A stretch of DNA of 64,000 nucleotides from Bacteroides intestinalis (GTDB taxonomy: Bacteria > Bacteroidota > Bacteroidia > Bacteroidales > Bacteroidaceae): contig NZ_QRZF01000016.1 of NCBI RefSeq assembly GCF_003464595.1, positions 74,135-138,134 on the forward strand, given 5' to 3'. Made by a program: the position numbers and the translations under genes. This document shows, one piece after another, positions 16,892 through 27,120 of this stretch. The first letter of the stretch is position 1. Each line of letters starts with the position of its first letter. The notes beneath the pieces were generated by a model. That model was not told the DNA's origin and ran no database searches. It was given only the letters and a program-made list of their open reading frames with translations.

Positions 16892-19420
16892 TCAGTCCTG
16901 ATAATAAACCCTCTTCACCCGTGTAGAAACGCTTGTCAATACTTCGTAAGGAATGGTTTCAAGTATATCGGAAAGCACCGTAATGGGCAGATGATCGCCA
17001 AATATCTCTACTGTATCCCCTTCTTTACATTCAATATCCGTAACGTCTATCATGCAGACATCCATGCAGATATTACCGACATAAGGTGCACGTTGCCCAT
17101 TCACCAGACAATATGCATGACCATTGCCTAAGTGACGGTTTAGTCCGTCGGCATATCCGATAGGCAGTGCAGCAATACGTGAATCACGTGTCAGATGTCC
17201 CTTGCGACTATATCCAACCGTATCTTCTTCGGGCACCTCCCGTATTTGCAGGATGGTAGTTTTCAGTGTACTTACATTATTTATAATAGTATTATCGATC
17301 GGACTGATACCATACAAACCGATGCCCAGACGTACCATATCGAACTGTGCTCCGGGGAAACGCTCAATACCTGCCGAGTTGCAGATGTGACGGAGTATTT
17401 TATGCGGAAATGCTGCTTGCAACTGCATAGAGGCAGCTTCAAACATTTCTATTTGTCCGCGCGTAAATGCATCAAACTGAGATGCATCGCTGCCTACAAG
17501 ATGAGAGAATACAGACCGTGCAATAACTGCATTCTGACTCTTCAACCGTTCTATAAGTCGTGGCATATCCTCGGGAGCAAAGCCCAGACGATGCATACCC
17601 GTATCCAGTTTTATATGAATAGGGAAGTTGGTAATGCCTTCTTTTTCCGCCTCCTTAATCAGTGCATCCAGCAAATGGAAGCTGTACACTTCCGGCTCCA
17701 GCTTATAGTCGAACATGGTCTTGAAGGCCGTCATCTCCGGATTCATAATGATAATGCTCGCCGTAATGCCTGCTTTGCGCAGTTCGGAACCTTCGTCGGC
17801 CACAGCCACAGCCAGATAATCGACATGGTGTTCCTGTAGCGTCTTGGCAATCTCATACGAACCTGCACCATACGCAGACGCTTTCACCATGCAGACCATC
17901 TTGGTTTCCGGCTTCAGTTTACTACGATAATAATTCAGATTGGCTATCATGGCTCCGAGATTCACTTCAAGAATCGTTTCGTGTACCTTCTTCTCCAGTT
18001 CTTCCGTCAAAGCATCAAAGCCAAACTGACGGGCACCTTTTATTAATATAATTTCATTTTCCAACCGTAGCTCACCACGGGAAATAGCACGCAACAATGC
18101 TTCCGTATTAGGATAGAAAGCCTTTTCAATATCAAAACGTGCAGCACACGAGGCAATCTCATTTCCAACACCGATGATGCGCTCAATGCCACGACTATTA
18201 ATCAACTGCGATACCTTCCGGTAAAGCGTCGGTGCATTCTGCCCCGTTTCCAGTATATCAGAAAGAATGAGTGTACGCTTCAACCCATTGCTTTGCGAGC
18301 GACGGTAAAGGAAATCGAGCGCAATATCCAATGAAGCGAGATCACTGTTATAACTATCATTAATCAATAAGCAACCGTTTTTGCCCTCCTTTACCTCCAG
18401 GCGCATAGCCACCGGTTCCAGTGTTGTCATGCGCTCCGTAATTTTTTCGGCGGGAAGCATCAGGTAAAGACAAGCAGCCAAACAATTCAACGAGTTTTCA
18501 ATAGAAGCATCATCAATGAAAGGTAGCATAAAAGTATTGTCCATTTCCAGGTAACGGTAAGAGATGACGGTACAATCTTCTTTCTTCTCCACCTTACTTA
18601 TAAACAGAGGACGCTCCATATCTCTCCGGCTCCATGCTATTTCACGGGCACTGAGCATGGACTTGGCCACACAATTGCTGATAAATTCATCATCACCATT
18701 ATAAATCACCACATCGCAGTTCTTAAACAGAGTCAGCTTCTCCATACATTTTTCTTGCAAAGAGAAGAAGTTTTCCTGATGAGCACCACCAATGTTAGTC
18801 AGTATGCCAATGGTTGGTTTGATAATATTCTGTAAGGCACGCATTTCCCCCATCTCCGAGATACCGGCTTCGAAGATAGCAAGCTCAGACTGTTCGTTCA
18901 TCTGCCAGACAGACAGAGGCACTCCGATCTGAGAATTATAACTGCGAGGCGAACGGACAATTACCCGTTCGGGACTAAGCAACTGATGAAGCCACTCTTT
19001 CACAATAGTCTTTCCATTGCTGCCTGTGATGCCAATCACAGGAATCTGGAATTGCTCACGATGTTGCTCCGCCAATTTCTGCAAAGCTTTCAGCGGATTA
19101 GCAACTACTAAAAAGTTGAGTTGGGGTATGAGACTTGACTGCGCATCATCACGTTGTATAGAATCATCTATAATCAATTGTCCATTTTCAATTGCCTTAT
19201 AAGTTTCTTTGCTTACCACAAAATTGCGAACGCCACGTGAATATAAATCAGATATATAGCGGGCACCGTCGTTGCGTTTGGTAGTTAAGGCAAAGAACAA
19301 AGTTTCTTCGGGGAAACTCAAGGAACGGCTATCGGTAAGTAACCAGTCTATAGTTGCCGGCGTGTCCCCCACACGTCGCGCACCAATGCGTTCGGCTATT
19401 GTTTCAATCGTATATGACAT
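16892..19420 (-). CDS. Fused MurF (UDP-MurNAc-tripeptide:D-Ala-D-Ala ligase) and alanine racemase
   Basis: 842 residues. Residues 1 to about 465 are a Mur ligase: ATP-binding GITGSNGKTIVKEW near 127, then IFEAGISEMGEM, NIGGAHQENF and NDSYNSDLAS. From about 480 to the end is a PLP-dependent alanine racemase: MVKASAYGAG near 509 with the Schiff-base Lys, HIKLDTGMHRLGF, RLGIGLYGI, and VGYSRKG near 736 with the catalytic Tyr. The fusion joins D-alanine production to the step that adds D-Ala-D-Ala to the peptidoglycan precursor and is common in Bacteroidota. Both active sites look intact. The start overlaps the GSCFA gene by 25 bases, so the genes are co-translated. Confidence 0.96.
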   Translation of the reverse strand: MSYTIETIAERIGARRVGDTPATIDWLLTDSRSLSFPEETLFFALTTKRNDGARYISDLYSRGVRNFVVSKETYKAIENGQLIIDDSIQRDDAQSSLIPQLNFLVVANPLKALQKLAEQHREQFQIPVIGITGSNGKTIVKEWLHQLLSPERVIVRSPRSYNSQIGVPLSVWQMNEQSELAIFEAGISEMGEMRALQNIIKPTIGILTNIGGAHQENFFSLQEKCMEKLTLFKNCDVVIYNGDDEFISNCVAKSMLSAREIAWSRRDMERPLFISKVEKKEDCTVISYRYLEMDNTFMLPFIDDASIENSLNCLAACLYLMLPAEKITERMTTLEPVAMRLEVKEGKNGCLLINDSYNSDLASLDIALDFLYRRSQSNGLKRTLILSDILETGQNAPTLYRKVSQLINSRGIERIIGVGNEIASCAARFDIEKAFYPNTEALLRAISRGELRLENEIILIKGARQFGFDALTEELEKKVHETILEVNLGAMIANLNYYRSKLKPETKMVCMVKASAYGAGSYEIAKTLQEHHVDYLAVAVADEGSELRKAGITASIIIMNPEMTAFKTMFDYKLEPEVYSFHLLDALIKEAEKEGITNFPIHIKLDTGMHRLGFAPEDMPRLIERLKSQNAVIARSVFSHLVGSDASQFDAFTRGQIEMFEAASMQLQAAFPHKILRHICNSAGIERFPGAQFDMVRLGIGLYGISPIDNTIINNVSTLKTTILQIREVPEEDTVGYSRKGHLTRDSRIAALPIGYADGLNRHLGNGHAYCLVNGQRAPYVGNICMDVCMIDVTDIECKEGDTVEIFGDHLPITVLSDILETIPYEVLTSVSTRVKRVYYQD

Positions 19421-20385
19421 ATTTCTTTCTCGTTTTGGAAATCTAAGTACGGGTATTTTTGGTTAAGTCGATCTATTTTTAACACAATTTGTCCTAAAAA
19501 ACGCTTATACTCCTCTGACTCCGGATGGAAAGGCTTATGAGATAGCGCTTTATTGATATTTTCACTTTCCTGCATAATCTCTAACGCATCTGCCGAGAAG
19601 CAAGTCTGCACAAACTTCTCCCATACGTAGCGTACCGCCTGGGGGGACGGATGCATCATATCGTCAGCATAAAAACGATAGTCGCGAAGCTCGTCGAGCA
19701 AGAGTTCGTAAGCCGGAAAATAAGAGACATGTTCGGGAAAAGAAGCCTGCAATTGGTCGATGGCAAGCAAAAGCGTGGCTTTGCTCAATTGATTGGCATG
19801 CATTCCATCGCGTATGTGCCGTATAGGGCTGACGGTAAGAATCACTTTCAACTTCGGGTTCCGGGCAATCAGACCGGAGAAAAGGGAAGTATAGTCGGAT
19901 ACAATCTCCTGCACACTGAGTCGGCGACGAATAAAGACAGATTCCGGCTGCTTGTGGCAGTTTGCAACAACATGCCCCGTAGTCTTCTGTTCGTACACCC
20001 AGGATGTACCAAAAGTCAACATCAGACAATCCAGTTGATGAACGCATTCGTGTGCCGCCAACAAGCGGGCATTGATGCGCTGCAAAGTTTCCTCCATTGA
20101 AGGTGAAGAAAAATCTCCATGATGCATGGGGCTATGCCAGCATTCGCGGAAGAAAAACAAATTTTCTTCCTTATATACCTTACCTGCCACCACCTCACGC
20201 AAGGCAGCCGAAATGGACAAGGGATTATAGAGAACACCAAAAGGATTTATATCCGGATGAAATTTAGCATCCGCGAGTAAGCTCCCCATGTTGGTAGCAA
20301 AACAAGACCCCATCAACAGGAGACTATCTGCCTGTACAAGAGGTGGCAAACCGGAAGGCAACTCAACGGGAGTAAAGAAATCCAT
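19396..20385 (-). CDS. GSCFA domain-containing protein
   Basis: 329 residues. The name-giving motif is LLMGSCFATNMG near residue 25, followed by NPFGVLYNPLS and LTFGTSWVYE, and a late HPSPQAVRYVWEKF. The fold is SGNH-esterase-like, with the GSC segment corresponding to block I and DDMMHPS to the Asp-His block, but no substrate is established for the family. There is no signal peptide, so it is cytoplasmic. It ends 25 bases inside murF-alr, a tight coupling that suggests a role linked to cell envelope building. Confidence 0.9.
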   Translation of the reverse strand: MDFFTPVELPSGLPPLVQADSLLLMGSCFATNMGSLLADAKFHPDINPFGVLYNPLSISAALREVVAGKVYKEENLFFFRECWHSPMHHGDFSSPSMEETLQRINARLLAAHECVHQLDCLMLTFGTSWVYEQKTTGHVVANCHKQPESVFIRRRLSVQEIVSDYTSLFSGLIARNPKLKVILTVSPIRHIRDGMHANQLSKATLLLAIDQLQASFPEHVSYFPAYELLLDELRDYRFYADDMMHPSPQAVRYVWEKFVQTCFSADALEIMQESENINKALSHKPFHPESEEYKRFLGQIVLKIDRLNQKYPYLDFQNEKEICHIRLKQ

Positions 20386-20405
20386 AGATTATGAAAATTA
20401 GTATT

Positions 20406-21128
20406 CTACATCATCATGTTCTTCCTGATCGAGAACTTCACAATTGCCATTGCCTGGATAGCTGCAAACGGCACATCCATCGGTTCATGATGCGGATTAT
20501 AGCTCACCAGCTTGATGCAACCGTCTATTTCCGAACGGTTCACATATTTCACCGCCAAATATTCGTCTCCATCGATATTGAACGAAATCAGGTACATCTC
20601 ACCATAAATGACATTGCTAAAGCTACTGATTTCTTTAAAGCCTACGATATCTCCTGATTTCAGAATAGGGTACATACTATCTCCACTGATATAGAGGGCG
20701 CCATCACACAAGGGAATGCTGGGAATCTGTATCTTACCTACTATATATTGACGTTTGTTGGCAAGCAGTGTTTTTAGATTGGCAGCAGCAGTGATGTCAT
20801 AAAGCGCTACGCTACGGTCGCCCACCGGATCGGGTGTTTTGGGATTGTGGATTATCTCTACTTCTCCCCTTGCGTACTCACTATTGCATAATTTTGCCTG
20901 ATGTACAGGACTTCCTTTTCCCAGCAATAACCAGTTGTAGTCTACGTCTTTCATTTTGCTCAACAACAACGGAAAGTCAGTACTGTTACGCGCAATCCAG
21001 TTGCTAAGTGTGGAACGCGAAACGCCCAGGTAAGCGGCCAGATCAGCATCAGTCTTAAAGTTCAGTACACGTTTGGCGCGCTTCACTATGTCCGCTACGC
21101 TAAATAAGGAATCTTTTTCTTTCTCCAT
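20406..21128 (-). CDS. S24/LexA-like repressor with N-terminal helix-turn-helix
   Basis: 240 residues from the chosen start (MEKEKDSLF). Residues about 8-65 form a CI-type helix-turn-helix (DADLAAYLGVSRSTLSNWIAR). The C-terminal half is an S24 peptidase-like domain with the nucleophile in ISGDSMYPIL and a candidate base Lys in LAVKYVNR, as in LexA and CI repressors that cleave themselves. An upstream in-frame ATG at 21179 is possible; its extra residues show no conserved look. There is a strong promoter at 21285-21254. It is transcribed toward GSCFA and murF-alr with a 20-base gap. No other phage genes are near, so it looks like a chromosomal regulator. Confidence 0.85.
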   Translation of the reverse strand: MEKEKDSLFSVADIVKRAKRVLNFKTDADLAAYLGVSRSTLSNWIARNSTDFPLLLSKMKDVDYNWLLLGKGSPVHQAKLCNSEYARGEVEIIHNPKTPDPVGDRSVALYDITAAANLKTLLANKRQYIVGKIQIPSIPLCDGALYISGDSMYPILKSGDIVGFKEISSFSNVIYGEMYLISFNIDGDEYLAVKYVNRSEIDGCIKLVSYNPHHEPMDVPFAAIQAMAIVKFSIRKNMMM

Positions 21129-21253
21129 TTGATTTGTGCTAATTAAGTTCCAATGCATTTCTTGTTCATAGATGCACACTTCTGCATTTCGTAAAACGCC
21201 TAAACTGAGGCTGATTGTTTTCTATACGAAAACCAAGCGATGCATTGCAGCAA

Positions 21254-21285
21254 CAAAAGTAATCAATTTGTTTTAAAGAGACAAA
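21254..21285 (-). promoter_or_regulatory. Promoter of the S24 repressor-GSCFA-murF/alr unit
   Basis: The minus strand has TTTG (21285-21282), 20 bases, then TACTTTTG (21261-21254): both Bacteroides promoter boxes at the standard spacing. A further exact -7 box, TATCTTTG, lies upstream at 21300-21293. Confidence 0.75.
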
Positions 21286-21300
21286 CAAAAAGCAAAGATA

Positions 21301-21459
21301 ACCCATCCTCTAATCAAAGAATAGATAAGATGCGTTGATAAATCAATTCATAACCCATCCCATTAAGCACAATGATGTTTTAACAATTTGTCAAGTTTTA
21401 TCAATAGCAGTAAGACACTTTGCAACTTTTTGATTATCAACATGATATTCCGGATCGTA
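21301..21459. other. Gene-free stretch between the divergent repressor and dxs units
   Basis: AT-rich spacer with no reading frame of note and no recognised RNA. It precedes the 22-bp-period array. Confidence 0.4.
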
Positions 21460-21547
21460 TTCAGTATACGACTGAGCCCTATTCAGTATACGACTGAATG
21501 GCATTCAGTATACGACTGAATTAGGTTCAGTATGCTACTTTTCCTTA
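21460..21547. repeat. Four-unit palindromic array with 22-bp period
   Basis: TTCAG starts at 21460, 21482, 21504 and 21526, exactly 22 bp apart. The first three units carry TTCAGTATACGACTGA, an inverted repeat TTCAGT/ACTGAA with a 5-base centre; the fourth is degenerate. The array lies in the region between divergent transcription units, so it is not simply a terminator for converging genes. Confidence 0.9.
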
Positions 21548-21659
21548 AACATTTGCTATTTGTAAATAATATGTAATGTTATTCTGTTCTTGTTTTAGTT
21601 CATTACTTTTCCGTTTTAAATTAACTACAAGCAATAAGCGCCTTTCGGAAAATAACGCA

Positions 21660-21693
21660 GCCACTTGTAGCTTGTAACCCGTAGCTCGCAACT
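21660..21693. repeat. Degenerate 7-bp repeat (CTTGTAGC type)
   Basis: Units TTGTAGC, TTGTAAC, CCGTAGC and TCGCAAC follow each other with a 7-bp period. They resemble the right arm of the tatA/tatC hairpin at 16529. A matching left arm (ACTACAAGC near 21624) is only partly preserved. Confidence 0.55.
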
Positions 21694-21798
21694 TTTCCGT
21701 TATTAAAATATAAGGTGAAATACAGATGCACGAAGGTTAAAGAAGCAAGGATTCGCATTTTTTCCCCGAAAAGGAAATGACCTTCCGTTTTCTTTTAC

Positions 21799-21806
21799 TA
21801 ATTTTG
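21799..21806 (+). promoter_or_regulatory. -7 box of dxs
   Basis: TAATTTTG is an exact Bacteroides -7 box, 24 bases before the ATG at 21831. It lies inside the only alternative upstream coding extension, which supports the later start. No TTTG at -33. Confidence 0.55.
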
Positions 21807-21830
21807 CAGTTTGTAATCCTCAGAACAGAG

Positions 21831-23735
21831 ATGAAGACAGAGACAGCATCATATAACTTGCTAAATTCTATTTCTGACCCGGAAGACCTGCGCAAACTGA
21901 GTGTTGAGCAACTTCCGGAAATCTGCAAAGAATTGCGGCAGGACATTATAAAAGAAGTTTCGTGTAACCCGGGACACTTTGCAGCCAGTCTGGGGACGGT
22001 AGAATTGACCGTCGCCCTGCATTATGTGTTCAATACCCCCTACGACCGTATTGTGTGGGACGTGGGCCATCAAGCGTATGGTCATAAGATACTGACCGGA
22101 CGCCGGGAAACATTCTCCACAAACAGGAAATTCAAAGGCATTCGTCCTTTCCCTTCTCCCGATGAAAGCGATTATGATACTTTCACCTGCGGACATGCGT
22201 CTAATTCCATTTCAGCAGCACTCGGCATGGCCGTAGCAGCAGAAGAAAAAGGAGAAAAAGATCGCCATGTGGTTGCTGTTATAGGCGACGGCAGCATGAG
22301 TGGAGGACTGGCTTTTGAAGGGTTGAATAACGCCTCGGCAAGTTCCAACAATCTTCTCATTATCCTCAATGATAATGACATGGCCATCGACCGCAGCGTA
22401 GGTGGTATGAAGCAATACTTATTCAACCTGACAACCTCGAACCGCTATAACCAACTGCGTTTCAGAATATCCAAAATGTTATTCAAAGTGGGCATTCTCA
22501 ATGAAGACCGCCGGAAAGCACTCATCCGTTTCGGTAATAGTCTGAAATCGATGGCTGCCCAACAACAGAACATCTTCGAGGGAATGAATATCCGTTATTT
22601 CGGTCCCATCAACGGGCATGATGTGAAAAATATCGCCCGTATCCTGCGGGATATCAAAGACATGAAAGGACCGAAAATCCTACATTTACATACGGTCAAA
22701 GGAAAAGGATTTGAACCGGCAGAAAAGGCACCGGGTATCTGGCACGCACCGGGTAAGTTTGATCCTGAAACCGGCGAACGCTTTACGGCAGACACTCACA
22801 ACCTGCCCCCACTCTATCAGGATGTGTTCGGTGAAACCCTTGTGGAACTTGCCGGACAGAACCCACGCATTGTCGGTGTCACTCCCGCCATGCCTACAGG
22901 ATGCTCCATGAACATGCTGATGCAGGCAATGCCCGACCGTGCCTTCGACGTAGGAATTGCCGAAGGACATGCTGCCACCTTCTCAGGAGGTATGGCCAAA
23001 GAAGGAATGCAACCGTTCTGTAACATCTATTCCTCATTTATGCAACGTGCCTATGACAACGTCATTCACGACATAGCCATACTCAAATTACCCGTTGTAC
23101 TTTGCCTGGATCGTGCCGGACTGGTAGGCGAAGACGGCCCAACGCACCACGGTGTGTTCGACTTAGCTTATTTCCGCCCCATTCCCAATCTAACTATATC
23201 ATCACCCATGAACGAGCATGAACTGCGTCACCTCATGTACACGGCACAGTTGCCGGATAAAGGACCGTTCGTCATCCGCTATCCTCGCGGACGCGGTGTG
23301 CTGATAGACTGGAAATGCCCATTGGAAGAAATACCCGTCGGCAAGGGACGCAAACTAAAGGATGGCAAAGACCTTGCTATACTCACACTTGGTCCGATAG
23401 GCAATATCGCCGCAAAAGCCATCGAACGGGCAGAAAAAGAAAAAGACATTTCAATAGCACATTATGATCTGCGTTTCCTTAAGCCACTGGACGAGGAAAT
23501 GCTGCATGAAATAGGACACTCATTTTCCCGCATCATCACCATTGAAGATGGCATACGGAAAGGCGGCATGGGTAGTGCCGTCCTGGAATTTATGGCCGAC
23601 AATGGATATACCCCACACGTACAACGCATAGGTGTGCCGGATACGTTTATAGAACATGGAACAGTACAAGAGTTGTATCACTTGTGTGGTATGGATGAAA
23701 AAGGGATATTAGAAAGTATAATAAGAGAGCGATGA
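21831..23735 (+). CDS. dxs: 1-deoxy-D-xylulose-5-phosphate synthase
   Basis: 634 residues. The thiamine-diphosphate motif begins [16 protein letters not shown] and ends [14 protein letters not shown]. Other landmarks are [59 protein letters not shown] and RYPRGRG. It condenses pyruvate with glyceraldehyde 3-phosphate, the first step of the MEP isoprenoid pathway, in the cytoplasm. The start at 21831 was preferred to 21777 because of the -7 box between them. Its stop overlaps the trkA start (ATGA), so translation is coupled to the potassium uptake genes. Confidence 0.97.
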   Translation: MKTETASYNLLNSISDPEDLRKLSVEQLPEICKELRQDIIKEVSCNPGHFAASLGTVELTVALHYVFNTPYDRIVWDVGHQAYGHKILTGRRETFSTNRKFKGIRPFPSPDESDYDTFTCGHASNSISAALGMAVAAEEKGEKDRHVVAVIGDGSMSGGLAFEGLNNASASSNNLLIILNDNDMAIDRSVGGMKQYLFNLTTSNRYNQLRFRISKMLFKVGILNEDRRKALIRFGNSLKSMAAQQQNIFEGMNIRYFGPINGHDVKNIARILRDIKDMKGPKILHLHTVKGKGFEPAEKAPGIWHAPGKFDPETGERFTADTHNLPPLYQDVFGETLVELAGQNPRIVGVTPAMPTGCSMNMLMQAMPDRAFDVGIAEGHAATFSGGMAKEGMQPFCNIYSSFMQRAYDNVIHDIAILKLPVVLCLDRAGLVGEDGPTHHGVFDLAYFRPIPNLTISSPMNEHELRHLMYTAQLPDKGPFVIRYPRGRGVLIDWKCPLEEIPVGKGRKLKDGKDLAILTLGPIGNIAAKAIERAEKEKDISIAHYDLRFLKPLDEEMLHEIGHSFSRIITIEDGIRKGGMGSAVLEFMADNGYTPHVQRIGVPDTFIEHGTVQELYHLCGMDEKGILESIIRER

Positions 23736-25072
23736 AAATTATTATTGCCGGTGCCGGCGCAGTAGGCACACACTTGGCAAAATTGTTGTCCCGCGAAAAG
23801 CAGGACATCATATTGATGGACGACAATGAGGAAAGGTTGAGCACACTCAGTTCCAACTTTGACTTGATGACGGTCACGGCTTCACCTACTTCCATTCAAG
23901 GGTTGAAAGAAGTGGGGGCTAAAGAGGCAGATCTCTTTATAGCCGTCACTCCCGACGAGAGCCGTAACATGACTGCATGTATGTTGGCTACCAACCTCGG
24001 TGCTAAAAAGACTGTTGCCCGCATTGATAATTACGAATACCTTCTGCCAAAAAATAAGGAGTTCTTCAAGAAGCTGGGTGTCGATTCACTGATTTACCCG
24101 GAAATGCTTGCAGCAAAAGAAATCGTATCCTCCATACGTATGAGTTGGGTACGCCAATGGTGGGAGTTTTGTGGCGGGTCTTTGATACTGATCGGTACCA
24201 AAATGCGTGAGAAAGCGGAAATACTGGATATTCCTCTCCACCAACTCGCCGGGACGGATAAACCCTATCATGTAGTAGCCATCAAACGCGGCAACGAGAC
24301 ACTTATTCCGCGTGGTGACGATGTAATTAAACTACATGATATTGTTTATTTCACCACCACCCGTAAATATGTACCCTATATACGCAAGATAGCCGGTAAG
24401 GAAGATTATGCCGATGTACGCAACGTAATGATCATGGGTGGAAGCCGCATTGCCGTACGAACCGCACAATATGTACCCGACTATATGCAGGTAAAGATCA
24501 TAGACAACGATCTGAACCGTTGCAACCGCCTGACGGAGATTCTCGATGATAAAGTCATGATTATCAATGGTGATGGTCGTGATATGGACTTACTGATTGA
24601 AGAAGGTCTGAAGAATACGGAAGCTTTCGTAGCACTGACGGACAACTCGGAAACGAATATTCTCTCCTGCCTTGCAGCCAAACGTATGGGCGTCAGCAAA
24701 ACAGTGGCAGAAGTAGAAAATATAGATTATATAGGCATGGCAGAAAGCCTCGATATCGGTACAGTGATCAACAAGAAGATGATCACCGCCAGCCACATTT
24801 ATCAAATGATGCTGGATGCTGATGTCAGCAATGTGAAATGTCTTACTTTTGCCAATGCCGATGTTGCGGAATTCACCGTGAAGGCCGATTCTAAAATCAC
24901 CAAACATCAAGTTAAAGACCTCGGTTTACCAAAGGGAGCTACCATCGGCGGATTAATCCGCCAAGGTGAAGGTGTGGTAGTAACCGGTAATACCCAGATA
25001 ATACCGGGCGACCACGTAGTAGTGTTCTGCCTGAATATGATGATTAAAAAGATTGAGAAATTCTTTAATTAA
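23732..25072 (+). CDS. trkA: Trk potassium uptake regulatory protein TrkA
   Basis: 446 residues with two RCK units. Each has a Rossmann NAD-binding domain ([17 protein letters not shown] at residue 3, and [15 protein letters not shown] near 233) followed by a TrkA-C domain. TrkA binds NAD(H) and nucleotides on the cytoplasmic face and gates TrkH. The start overlaps dxs by 4 bases and trkH lies downstream, making a dxs-trkA-trkH operon. The stop codon sits at the edge of a 7-bp-repeat hairpin. Confidence 0.95.
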   Translation: MKIIIAGAGAVGTHLAKLLSREKQDIILMDDNEERLSTLSSNFDLMTVTASPTSIQGLKEVGAKEADLFIAVTPDESRNMTACMLATNLGAKKTVARIDNYEYLLPKNKEFFKKLGVDSLIYPEMLAAKEIVSSIRMSWVRQWWEFCGGSLILIGTKMREKAEILDIPLHQLAGTDKPYHVVAIKRGNETLIPRGDDVIKLHDIVYFTTTRKYVPYIRKIAGKEDYADVRNVMIMGGSRIAVRTAQYVPDYMQVKIIDNDLNRCNRLTEILDDKVMIINGDGRDMDLLIEEGLKNTEAFVALTDNSETNILSCLAAKRMGVSKTVAEVENIDYIGMAESLDIGTVINKKMITASHIYQMMLDADVSNVKCLTFANADVAEFTVKADSKITKHQVKDLGLPKGATIGGLIRQGEGVVVTGNTQIIPGDHVVVFCLNMMIKKIEKFFN

Positions 25073-25178
25073 TTATGAATGATAAATTATGAATGATGAA
25101 TTAGCTGCGCCACACGCTTTGCTACAAAGTCCGTTCATAATTCATAATTCATAATCTATAATTCATAATTCATAATTT
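25066..25178. repeat. 7-bp-repeat hairpin element between trkA and trkH
   Basis: Left arm 25070-25102 is made of AATTATG/AATGATG-like units, right arm 25134-25178 of ATAATTC units repeated with a 7-bp period. The core between them is CTGCGCCACACGCTTTGC. The arms pair as a long AT-rich hairpin. The trkA stop lies in the left arm and the trkH start comes 7 bases after the right arm. Confidence 0.88.
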
Positions 25179-25184
25179 AATTAC

Positions 25185-26636
25185 GTGATTAATTTCAAGA
25201 CAGTCATACGGATTATTGGTATTCTCTTGTTGCTTGAAACAGTGATGCTGCTTGCCTGTTCCGGTGTTTCGTTCTATTATCAGGACGAAGCATTGGTGGA
25301 TTTCTGGGTATCGGCAGGTATCACGGCAGGCGCGGGATTACTTCTGGCAGCCATGGGCAAGGGAGGAGATCGCCAACTGACACGCAGGGACGGATATGTA
25401 CTCGTCAGCTTTGCGTGGATAGCATTTTCACTTTTCGGCATGCTGCCATTTTATATCAGCGGATATATACCGAGCATCACCAACGCTTTCTTTGAAACAA
25501 TGTCCGGCTTTAGCAGTACGGGTGCTACCATATTGGATGACATAGAGTCATTGCCCCACGGACTCCTCTTCTGGCGCAGTATGACCCAATGGATAGGCGG
25601 TTTGGGGATTATCATGTTTACCATTGCCATCCTTCCGATATTCGGTGTCAGTGGTTTGCAGGTATTTGCAGCCGAAGCCAGCGGACCGACACACGATAAA
25701 GTACATCCGCGTATAGGCATTACCGCCAAATGGATTTGGAGTATCTATGCAGGTATTACTGGTATTCTCGTTGTTTTACTGATGATGGGCGGAATGGATT
25801 GGTTCGACAGTGTTTGTCATGCATTTGCCACTACCGGCACAGGTGGTTTCTCAACCAAACAAGCCAGTGTAGCCTACTATCAATCTCCCTATATTGAATA
25901 TGTAATATCCATCTTCATGTTTATATCCGGCATCAACTTTACATTGTTGCTGCTCTTCGTCAACCGGAAATTCAAGAAAGTTATCCACGATGCCGAGTTG
26001 AAATGGTATTTCTGGTCAGTTATAATATTCACCGGTTTAATTACAGTCATACTTTACTATTCCAATTCAATAGGAATGGAAGATGCCTTCCGTAAATCAC
26101 TGTTCCAGGTTATCTCGCTGCACACCTCTACCGGGTTTGCCACAGATGACTACATGTTATGGCCTGCCGTAACATGGGGATTGCTAACCATTGTCATGCT
26201 GATGGGTGCCTGTGCAGGAAGCACGACAGGTGGTCTCAAATGTATCCGCATGGTTATTCTCGGCAAAGTAGCGCGTAATGAATTCAAACATATTCTCCAT
26301 CCGAATGCAGTGTTACCGGTCAGGATTAACAAGCAGGTTATTTCACCCTCCGTACAATCTACCGTACTGGCATTCTGTTTTATATATGCAGTTATCATTA
26401 TCATCAGTGTACTGATTATGATGGGACTGGGTATCGGTTTTGTAGAATCTGTGGGTTGCGTAGTTTCCAGTATCGGTAATATGGGTCCCGGATTGGGTGA
26501 AACAGGCCCTGCCTTTTCATGGAATGCATTGCCTGATGTAGCAAAGTGGTTATTATCTTTCCTCATGCTTCTGGGGCGTCTGGAATTATTCACCGTATTG
26601 CTGCTTTTTACCCCGGAATTCTGGAGAAGAAGTTGA
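25185..26636 (+). CDS. trkH: Trk potassium uptake membrane protein TrkH
   Basis: 483 residues with about ten membrane segments. The four P-loop filter regions typical of Trk channels are visible, for example SGFSSTGATIL, FATTGTGGFSTK, HTSTGFATDDY and IGNMGPGLGETG. TrkH forms the potassium-conducting subunit in the inner membrane, driven with TrkA. The start is a GTG immediately after the hairpin element; no good ribosome-binding site is visible. Confidence 0.95.
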   Translation: MINFKTVIRIIGILLLLETVMLLACSGVSFYYQDEALVDFWVSAGITAGAGLLLAAMGKGGDRQLTRRDGYVLVSFAWIAFSLFGMLPFYISGYIPSITNAFFETMSGFSSTGATILDDIESLPHGLLFWRSMTQWIGGLGIIMFTIAILPIFGVSGLQVFAAEASGPTHDKVHPRIGITAKWIWSIYAGITGILVVLLMMGGMDWFDSVCHAFATTGTGGFSTKQASVAYYQSPYIEYVISIFMFISGINFTLLLLFVNRKFKKVIHDAELKWYFWSVIIFTGLITVILYYSNSIGMEDAFRKSLFQVISLHTSTGFATDDYMLWPAVTWGLLTIVMLMGACAGSTTGGLKCIRMVILGKVARNEFKHILHPNAVLPVRINKQVISPSVQSTVLAFCFIYAVIIIISVLIMMGLGIGFVESVGCVVSSIGNMGPGLGETGPAFSWNALPDVAKWLLSFLMLLGRLELFTVLLLFTPEFWRRS

Positions 26637-26707
26637 TATAAGGCAAAAAAGTGCTAAAAATAAAGTACTTTGCCATCTCTATATAACAAAATAGCCAATA
26701 TTTGTTA

Positions 26708-26715
26708 TACATTTG
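26708..26715 (+). promoter_or_regulatory. -7 box of the small secreted protein gene
   Basis: TACATTTG is an exact -7 box. Transcription would start near 26722, which rules out the in-frame ATG at 26713 and supports the start at 26740. Confidence 0.55.
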
Positions 26716-26739
26716 CAGCCGAATGAAAAAAGTAGTTGT

Positions 26740-27120
26740 ATGAGACAGTGCATAAAATACTTCATGATAGTCTTGCTCGGCGTATTATTATACGACGGTG
26801 CCGCACAGGCGGCAGGTATATCATGCACTTTCATACGCAATGATGAAGAACGTTGCATCTTATCTCAGGCTCCTACTGCCCACAAACAAGATATCCGTAG
26901 CATATTATATGACCACTTCTCGTCTATACCTTTATATATGGACAATGTGGACAGTACGCAAGTACCCGGTAACAAGAGTGTCTTGCTATTGCTGAATTAT
27001 TTTCGAATGTGCTGGCTATCCGATTCTTCGATCGGTGATTCGCCTCTACATACTTCTTTCTATCCTGTACCCGACCCGCTTTCTTACTATGTATTCGGGC
27101 TGAGAAAGATTATTATTTGA
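26740..27120 (+). CDS. Small secreted protein of unknown function
   Basis: 126 residues. A signal peptide (MRQCIKYFMIVLLGVLLYDG up to AAQAAG) precedes a short mature part with two cysteines in ISCTFIRNDEERC that could form a disulphide. No known domain was recognised. It lies between trkH and nuoA on the same strand with its own promoter. It may be a lineage-specific periplasmic protein; I cannot assign a role. The 112 bases after it, before nuoA, show neither a clear terminator nor a clear promoter, so it might be the first gene of the nuo transcript. Confidence 0.6.
   Translation: MRQCIKYFMIVLLGVLLYDGAAQAAGISCTFIRNDEERCILSQAPTAHKQDIRSILYDHFSSIPLYMDNVDSTQVPGNKSVLLLLNYFRMCWLSDSSIGDSPLHTSFYPVPDPLSYYVFGLRKIII

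Noticed and set aside
21460-21547. CRISPR array
   Set aside because: Only about 5 variable bases lie between the repeats, far too few for spacers.
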